Source of the DNA: Apostichopus japonicus
Lineage: Eukaryota; Echinodermata; Holothuroidea; Aspidochirotida; Stichopodidae
Length of the DNA stretch: 64,000 nucleotides
Assembly: GCF_037975245.1 (NCBI RefSeq)
Contig: NC_092575.1
Location: 23,893,341 to 23,957,340 of the forward strand
Direction of reading: 5' to 3'
Position 1 is the first letter of the stretch; each line of letters starts with the position of its first letter. The notes below the pieces were generated by a model. It saw only the letters and a list, made by a program, of their open reading frames with translations. It did not search any database and was not told where the DNA came from. The translations under genes and the position numbers were made by a program. Positions 57,629 to 64,000 of the stretch are shown here, in pieces.

Positions 57629-58689
57629 AACGACATCAAACGAATAGTTACTTAAGGAAACGACAGTATAAATGTGATTATAATTATTTATTTTAAGTTT
57701 GATAATCCTTCTAACGAGAGCGTGTTTGTAATACCGGCATTCTAAACCTATTTATTATTCACCAATAGCTGGCTGATAGAGTCACGTACACGTAAGGGAT
57801 TCGGTGTTAGTACAGATAGTTTCCACGTATGGCTTATCATTATTTCATAAAGATCATATATTAAATCGTGCATAAGACAACAGTCATATAAGCCCTTTTG
57901 CATAAAATGATTGATTTTGTTTCTAATCCTAGGTTGTGAGAGTAACACTTACAAGTTATCAAGCGGATGATTAGTAAAATAAAATCATTGAGAAACTCAT
58001 TAATATTCATGCCATTACCATATTTAATAGAACGAAGAGAACGTACATGTAGTCAATTGTTTGGTTAAATTTTTATGGCATGCTGAAAAATTATAAGGAC
58101 AAAATAGCACGGATGTATTTTGAAGTCCAGGAAATTCAGATTTAACCATTTGCTATCATTTAAAATGTCTTTTATATGACCTTGGAAGACTTGTATCAGT
58201 TTCAGTGTAAGGTGGAAAGTTTGAAATCTTTCTATATGTTCTTTATACGTTAGGGGAACTTACTGATGACTCTCAATACTTTCATTAAGAGGGTTGATGA
58301 TATGAATAAGCGGAATATATAATAATTGAATATAGAATATGCATACTTAAATTTCAAATATGTTTACCGAATCAATCTGTCGTCGACTTTATTAGCCTAA
58401 TGTAACGGCTTCAGCACTACACCTATACGAATACCTCCCATGATTGTTCTGATTGTAAACTTTAGCCTAACGTTACAGACGTCACGTAACGTTATAAACA
58501 ATTTACATTACGCCTTTACATTGATAGCTGAAAACATTTCTTCGTTTGTTCATTATAACGACATTAAAGCACTTCAATGATATGTAAACTACAATATTAA
58601 CAGTTCATTCAAAATTTGAGTACAAAGTAATGACATTTGCAGTGAGGTAAAAGAAGCCTGCCGCTATGGCAGCCATAATCAGACTATGA

Positions 58690-58824
<135 letters not shown>

Positions 58825-59042
58825 TAATATGTTATTAAAATGACCTGATACTGGTATGTTTACTTTAATTCTTTCATTTCTTAAAACACAATGTCCAAGG
58901 TAAAACAAAGGTGGAGTAAATGATTTGACCTCCTAGTAGCATTGAAACGCCACACACTGACCACCACCTGTTGTAACTTTGTGATCCAGGAATTTTCATT
59001 GGATATTTTGAAGAGTTTTTCTTCACAACTATCTGTAGTATA

Positions 59043-60480
59043 TATATAGCTTAAAACCCCTCCTTTAGGTTCCCTATACATTATACTGGCAACATGGACC
59101 GTACCGCCCATATATAGCAACTTTGTGTATCAGTTTCCATTTATTCTCTATATATCCTCATAAGAGGTATAAGAGACTTATACATAGAATTAATAAATAA
59201 ATACATGCATAATAAATGATAAATAATCAAAGAAAAAAGGGAACAAAAAGAAGAAGGAAACAAAAAACAAGCAGAAGAACTAATCAAATAAGTTATGCAT
59301 AGTGCCAAGAAAAAACAGAACTGATAGAACTTACGAACATAGATACCAGCCACTGATGGTAAAACAATTTGAACATAACCATAATTATAACTTTAAAATG
59401 TATCCATAATTATTTTACAAAAACTTAATCAGATTGAAAAGGACTTTTTTATTATTATTTTTTTTTTGCTTGAAAAAGATGTTCCGTTTGGATCGATGAG
59501 GGTATTCACCTAAAATGAAGCTTAACTAATAAATTGATTTCCCTTGTAAAAATAAAATAGACACTCGAAAACATAATGTCATTAGTATGAATTGTCGTAC
59601 ATTAAATAGGCTTCGCATGAGCCGTTTTGTTCAGTGTGATTAAAACTTCATCTCTTATGGCAGTGTATTGCATTTTCAACATTGTAACTCTCGTTCATAG
59701 CCTAAACATACATACATTATTATTATCAGACGACAAGTCCTCGTTCTAAATGGAAGCTTTTGCAGATATTGGTTGAAAAAAAAAACTCATTTTACCGCGA
59801 ATATGATTCCTACAAATTGTAGTTATACAGGGAGTCGAAAAATATTTTTCTATGTAGAACCAAATTACTTCGTCTGTCGGTTTAATGCATACACCACATC
59901 AATCATGGTAAAGATAAGACGCTCTTAATTAACAACACGTGGCAATGGATGCTTGCCTCTCAGTTAATGACAAAAAAGCTGTTAAAAATCTCAGTGCTTA
60001 TACATTAAGCTTCTCGTGTGGTAGGTAATTCACGATACCTTATTAACACAGTGGCTTAGACACATCAGCTGCATGTAACCCGTTGCAGAAGGCATGCAGC
60101 ATATGGTATTCTAACCCATTTCCTTATGCCAAGCTAATACGATAGTTTATTATAGCTTTAGTGGATCACGAGGGCTAGGAGGCCAACGCCTTAATTTCTT
60201 CGATAAGTGTTCATGCAGAGAATTAAACAAGGTAGGCCTGATATTGTCGCACCCATTCCTTCTCCCGGAATCGCCATTTAACGTCCCCATCCCATCGGAC
60301 GAGGGAGTACCGCAACATATGTGCACCTTCTTAAATACTGTGGGGTGAGAGGGGGGGCATCCCATTCATAACCACTGTAGTGCAATCCGCAGCCACGGTA
60401 AAATATTAAAGCCACCAAAGACTCGGCTCAACAAAAGTGCAAATACAGTAATTTTGAATAGGACAAGAAAATCTAGTTTC
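59043..60480. other. Intergenic, no recognised feature
   Basis: Short frames only; no gene, RNA or transposon end supported. Confidence 0.4.
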
Positions 60481-60486
60481 TGGCTA

Positions 60487-60552
60487 GGTTTTGAACCGGG
60501 AATCTAGAGGTTATGAGGTGGATACTCATCGCTACATCACGCCCTCACCTCG
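60487..60552 (-). repeat. tRNA-derived SINE head
   Basis: On the minus strand a B-box-like CCGGTTCAAAACC (60487-60499) follows an A-box-like GTGATGTAGCGATGAG (60525-60540) at tRNA-like spacing, preceded by GAGGGC. Stems are not good enough for a functional tRNA. Confidence 0.45.
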
Positions 60553-61860
60553 ATGTAGAACAATTTCTAGGCACGTTAAATGTTAGCTGTTGAAACAGAC
60601 GGGTGGGCGTGTGGAAGGGGCGGGGGGGGGGGGCGGTAGTGGGTTTGCAGGATTGGACTGAAGAATGTGCTCCAATCGAGTTTCAAATCATGGGTGCTCT
60701 TCCCCGTCCCTTCCGGCACTACACGACCCACACCGCAGCTGAAAATTATATCGGTTAACGAAAAGTGTCAATAGCAGAGTGTTAAACTGACCACACGTAA
60801 ACTACATGTGGCGATGGTATGAATCTCGCAGACGTAAACTGAATGTTAAAGGCAGTGTAAACGTAGAGCAAATATACTGTAGCTAACTCAATGTTTATAT
60901 ATAAAGGTTTTATCTCAAATTGCCCTTTATAAGTTGAGTTGTTGATTATGTCATGATATTGTGTAAGGATCTAAGCTAAAAACTGTATATACCTAACCTC
61001 CCATACTTCCGATGTTCAGTTATCGTTGACATATTAAATGGGATTGTAATCTACTCATCCTGGAGTAATCAATTCCTGTTTCGTTTTTTGATACTACCTA
61101 TACCTGCCAAACTTAAACTTTGGAGCTGCTTTGGCCTAGCAAGTACAATGCCATTAGATGTATCACTACAAAATATGTTACGTCCAATTCAAAAGTAATT
61201 GTTCTCTGGTTTATATATCATGGAGAAGATGATTGCCTTATTAACACCATAACCATATTTCCAACAGATTCACTCAAGATATATAGTAGTACAATGATGT
61301 TTCTAGGTAATCGAACCTGACGAGAGGGAGGAGGGGGAAGGAGGGGGGGGGGGGTAAGTGGGGCTACTGCTAAGTGCCCGGGGTCAATTTGGCGGCCCGA
61401 GGAAAATATGGAGGGGTCTGAAAATGGAATATATGAAGAGTGCAAAAAGGGGTCCTGCGGACGTAATTGTCCCTCGGCCCGACTTATAGCTTTAGACGCC
61501 TTCGTAACTAAATAGGGTAAAAAACGGGACGTCATAATTCGGTTCCCGATAGGATATATATATACAAATGTAAGTGATTACTACAGGTAACAAATTAGAA
61601 CTTGTCGGCCATGGGCATCACCAATACCAAGAACGGTACATGTTTAGCCTACTCAGCTTCTATGTTTTCTCAAAATGAAACGACAAAATTCAGCCTGGAA
61701 TCTTTCTATCATTATAAGACTTCAACCGTTGGGCAGCCAATCTTCACGCGACATTATTTCTTTAGAGAACCGTTTTGTACACAGGTTAATATTTCGAGCA
61801 ATGTCATCATGCATGTATGATACAGCCCAATGAATGACGTATCTTGTGGACCGGGAAAAC
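60553..61860. other. Intergenic with G-rich tracts
   Basis: G tracts lie at 60618-60633 and 61326-61354. The stretch 61340-61480 (GGCGGCCCGAGGAAAATATG) looks like eroded transposon sequence, but no ends were found. Confidence 0.35.
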
Positions 61861-61907
61861 CCTATGGTTAGGGTTAACCACTAGGGTTAACCCTAACCCT
61901 AACCCGA
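61861..61907. repeat. Short interstitial telomeric-type repeat, partly palindromic
   Basis: GGTTAGGGTTAACC is followed by CTAGGGTTAACCCTAACCCTAACCC, so TTAGGG units run in both directions around a junction near 61880. Confidence 0.85.
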
Positions 61908-62205
61908 GAAATACTGCATCACATGTAGTATCATACAATACTGTACTTCTTGAGGCAATGCAACTTGCCACATTATAACTTGTCTTGAGAGATGAAAAAA
62001 CTTGAGGTCTTGGTGCGTTGGGTGCACACCTTATGCATATGCATGATGCCCGAATCGTTCTCTATATGGGTACTAGTGGAAAGTATCAGTAAAACTCTCT
62101 TATACGTTTCTTGATTGATTTAGCTATGTAGCTATAGTATCTAACTAAACTAGGCAAAAACTCAACTCAGACCCTCATTGTCATAAATCTAGAGGCATAT
62201 CCAGA

Positions 62206-62410
62206 GGCACCTCAGCTCAGTGGTTAACACCGGTGCCGGTGCCTTTCAATCACAAAGTCCCGAGTTCGAGTCACTCCAAGATCAATGTATGTCGTCTAGT
62301 TACAGCGCTGTTGACAATTGACAATTCATAATCATTGGACGTTAAATATGAATCTAAGAGACTGACTTCGGTCAGTTTGCGGCTTTGGTAAGCCAATGAT
62401 GGCTTCTTTG
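62206..62410 (+). mobile_element. tRNA-derived SINE
   Basis: An A-box-like AGCTCAGTGGTTAAC (62214) and B-box GAGTTCGAGTC (62262) have tRNA-like spacing, with a CCGGTGCCGGTGCC duplication between them. A non-tRNA body (GACTTCGGTCAGTTTGCGGC) continues to about 62410. The right border is uncertain. Confidence 0.6.
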
Positions 62411-63381
62411 CGAGTACCTGCTTGCAGGAGGTTCTAATATATACACATAAAAATCACAAAAAATTCTAATTAGTTTATTTTTGTTGTTTAGCCGTGGCTT
62501 CCATGATAAATGGAGAGATAAAGGTGGTAAAATTACACTACTAACCTTGTTGATGTACAACATCAACAGCCCGTCTAGTTATATCAGATATACTGTTCGT
62601 CTTCAACACCGAGATGCTCGTAACACATTCTTGTCACAGACATAAATGGCGTTACATTCATATATAGAGTTGCTTATACACACACACACTGATACATGCG
62701 TCCCTATGTAAACATCGATGCAAAATCCTTCTATTAATGTACCGTAGGCCTATAATAGCAGGATATTCAGGAAGTGTTAATTCCAAGACAAACGACATAC
62801 ATATACACATACCCTTGGCTTTTTTTTTCTTGCATGACAATCAGTTGTTTTAACCCTGTCGTTTTGACTCAAAGGGGATTTCCTTTCGTGAAAGAATTCT
62901 GAAAAAGGATGACTTGAAAATAGAAGATTCCGCAGAGCCTGTACAACCGAACAATAAAGGACCCTAGATCTTGGCATGTCTTTATTTAGTCTGCTTTTGC
63001 GTTCATTATTATTTCTTTACAAAAAGTGCGAGGCGTCCGTGCATGATGTATACACTCGAATAGCTCGGTGAAAGCTTTTAGAGCATATCCGCTGCAAAAA
63101 ACATCGGAAATCCAACTCGGTATTCATGCCGAAGACGGAAATCGACCATAAATTTATGTTAGAATATTTTGGTTTTGTTATGTATAAATTTTGTGTCGCT
63201 ATGAAATCGCGGTACCTCTTGTACGAATGCATACAATAAATTCTAAAAATGAGCAATAATATTGTTATTATTATTACTTCACCGCTATGACTTTTCTTTA
63301 TCAATATTATTATTGTTAGAATAACATTCTAATCAAAGGTTTAATTATCTTTCTCAAGGTTTGATATAGCTTCTTTCTTTG
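62411..63381. other. Intergenic, no recognised feature
   Basis: Short frames only. A CACACACACA run lies near 62678-62689. Confidence 0.4.
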
Positions 63382-63640
63382 TTGTCATGACAACCACCTA
63401 CTGATACGATCAATTTCTCCAGTTATTCTTAACATATAACAACTTTCTTCTTCAATGTATTATGTAATGTTTTTGATGTATCTCACTTACAAACTGCGGT
63501 CATACTTCTAACACCGACGTAGACGTACATACAGCTAACAAGAGGATATGTAGTCATGGCAACCACCTACTGACATGATCAATTTTAATATTTCTCCAGT
63601 TATTCGCAACATTACAACTTTCTTTCTCTGCATTATGTAT
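63382..63640 (+). repeat. Tandem duplication of about 168 bp
   Basis: GTCATGACAACCACCTACTG (about 63386) and GTCATGGCAACCACCTACTG (about 63553) each lead into ATCAATTT and TTTCTCCAGTTATTC. Confidence 0.8.
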
Positions 63641-64000
63641 TTTTTTGAAATGTCACATCGATAGTAAATGTCAATCATTTTTGTGTTTTCTGTCTGTAAC
63701 GATGTACGACATACTCAGGACTTATAACATGTTATCGGTGTATGCAAAACTATACAGCTAAAGTTTTCAGCCAGTTTTGTTTAATTATTTGAAGAAAGAA
63801 ACCTCACAGGTTACGAAATAAATATATACGTTATTTTTTATGTTATCTCTTATTATTCTGTGAAAGGAAAAGCATATGGAAAGCCTACATGCTCGGTATA
63901 AATATTCATGAGTGCTTGTGTGTCATATTTAGCTAAACGTTCTATATGCTTAAATAGAGATTATTTTGTAGGTAGCATGTAACAAAAATTTACCTTATGT
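63641..64000. other. Window end, no recognised feature
   Basis: AT-rich DNA; nothing supported. Confidence 0.4.

Overview
The window looks like nuclear DNA from a marine invertebrate deuterostome, most likely an echinoderm. The reasons are an AT-rich, intron-scale landscape with very few genes, abundant TA microsatellites and frequent AGGCCT-containing tracts. There are also long foldback transposons resembling sea urchin TU elements, TTAGGG-type telomeric motifs, and a chordate-like adenosine receptor. The species call is inference.

Only one intact protein gene is clear: an intronless class A GPCR of the adenosine receptor family at 42266-43438 on the minus strand. Broken gene remnants lie at 8975-10521 (two exons in matching splice phase, one frameshift), at 13438-15656 (weak, minus strand) and at 5558-5791 (short acidic ORF inside a foldback element).

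The rest is mostly mobile and repetitive DNA. Region 1-4.1 kb holds two hAT-like elements sharing an interior but not their ends. Region 4.4-7.8 kb is a foldback element with inverted arms and a perfect 93-bp palindrome. Region 12.76-26.25 kb is a nested stack. Its outer shell may be a CACTA-like element: CACTG ends with 22 and 12 copies of a CGACTAA-type subterminal motif. Inside it sit a 1.5-kb foldback element (13771-15309) and an 8.7-kb foldback/MULE-like element (16952-25647). The latter has a perfect 9-bp target duplication and inverted arms built of about 11 and 17 copies of a 179-bp unit, and it in turn contains a hAT element (19903-21211).

Region 29-39.6 kb holds MITEs, a 213-bp TA microsatellite, a tRNA-like sequence, a direct segmental duplication (31.9-32.8 and 35.7-36.5 kb) and a 36-bp coding-length minisatellite. 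Region 47.8-56.4 kb is a cluster of small hAT elements, several with perfect 8-bp target duplications and sharing a GC-rich 43-bp motif. The last 7.5 kb carries a LINE tail, an inverted repeat beside TA tracts, two tRNA-derived SINE heads and a short interstitial telomeric sequence.

No operon-like organisation, CRISPR array or prokaryotic feature is present. All coordinates of repeats were read by eye, so inner edges of degenerate repeats are approximate.
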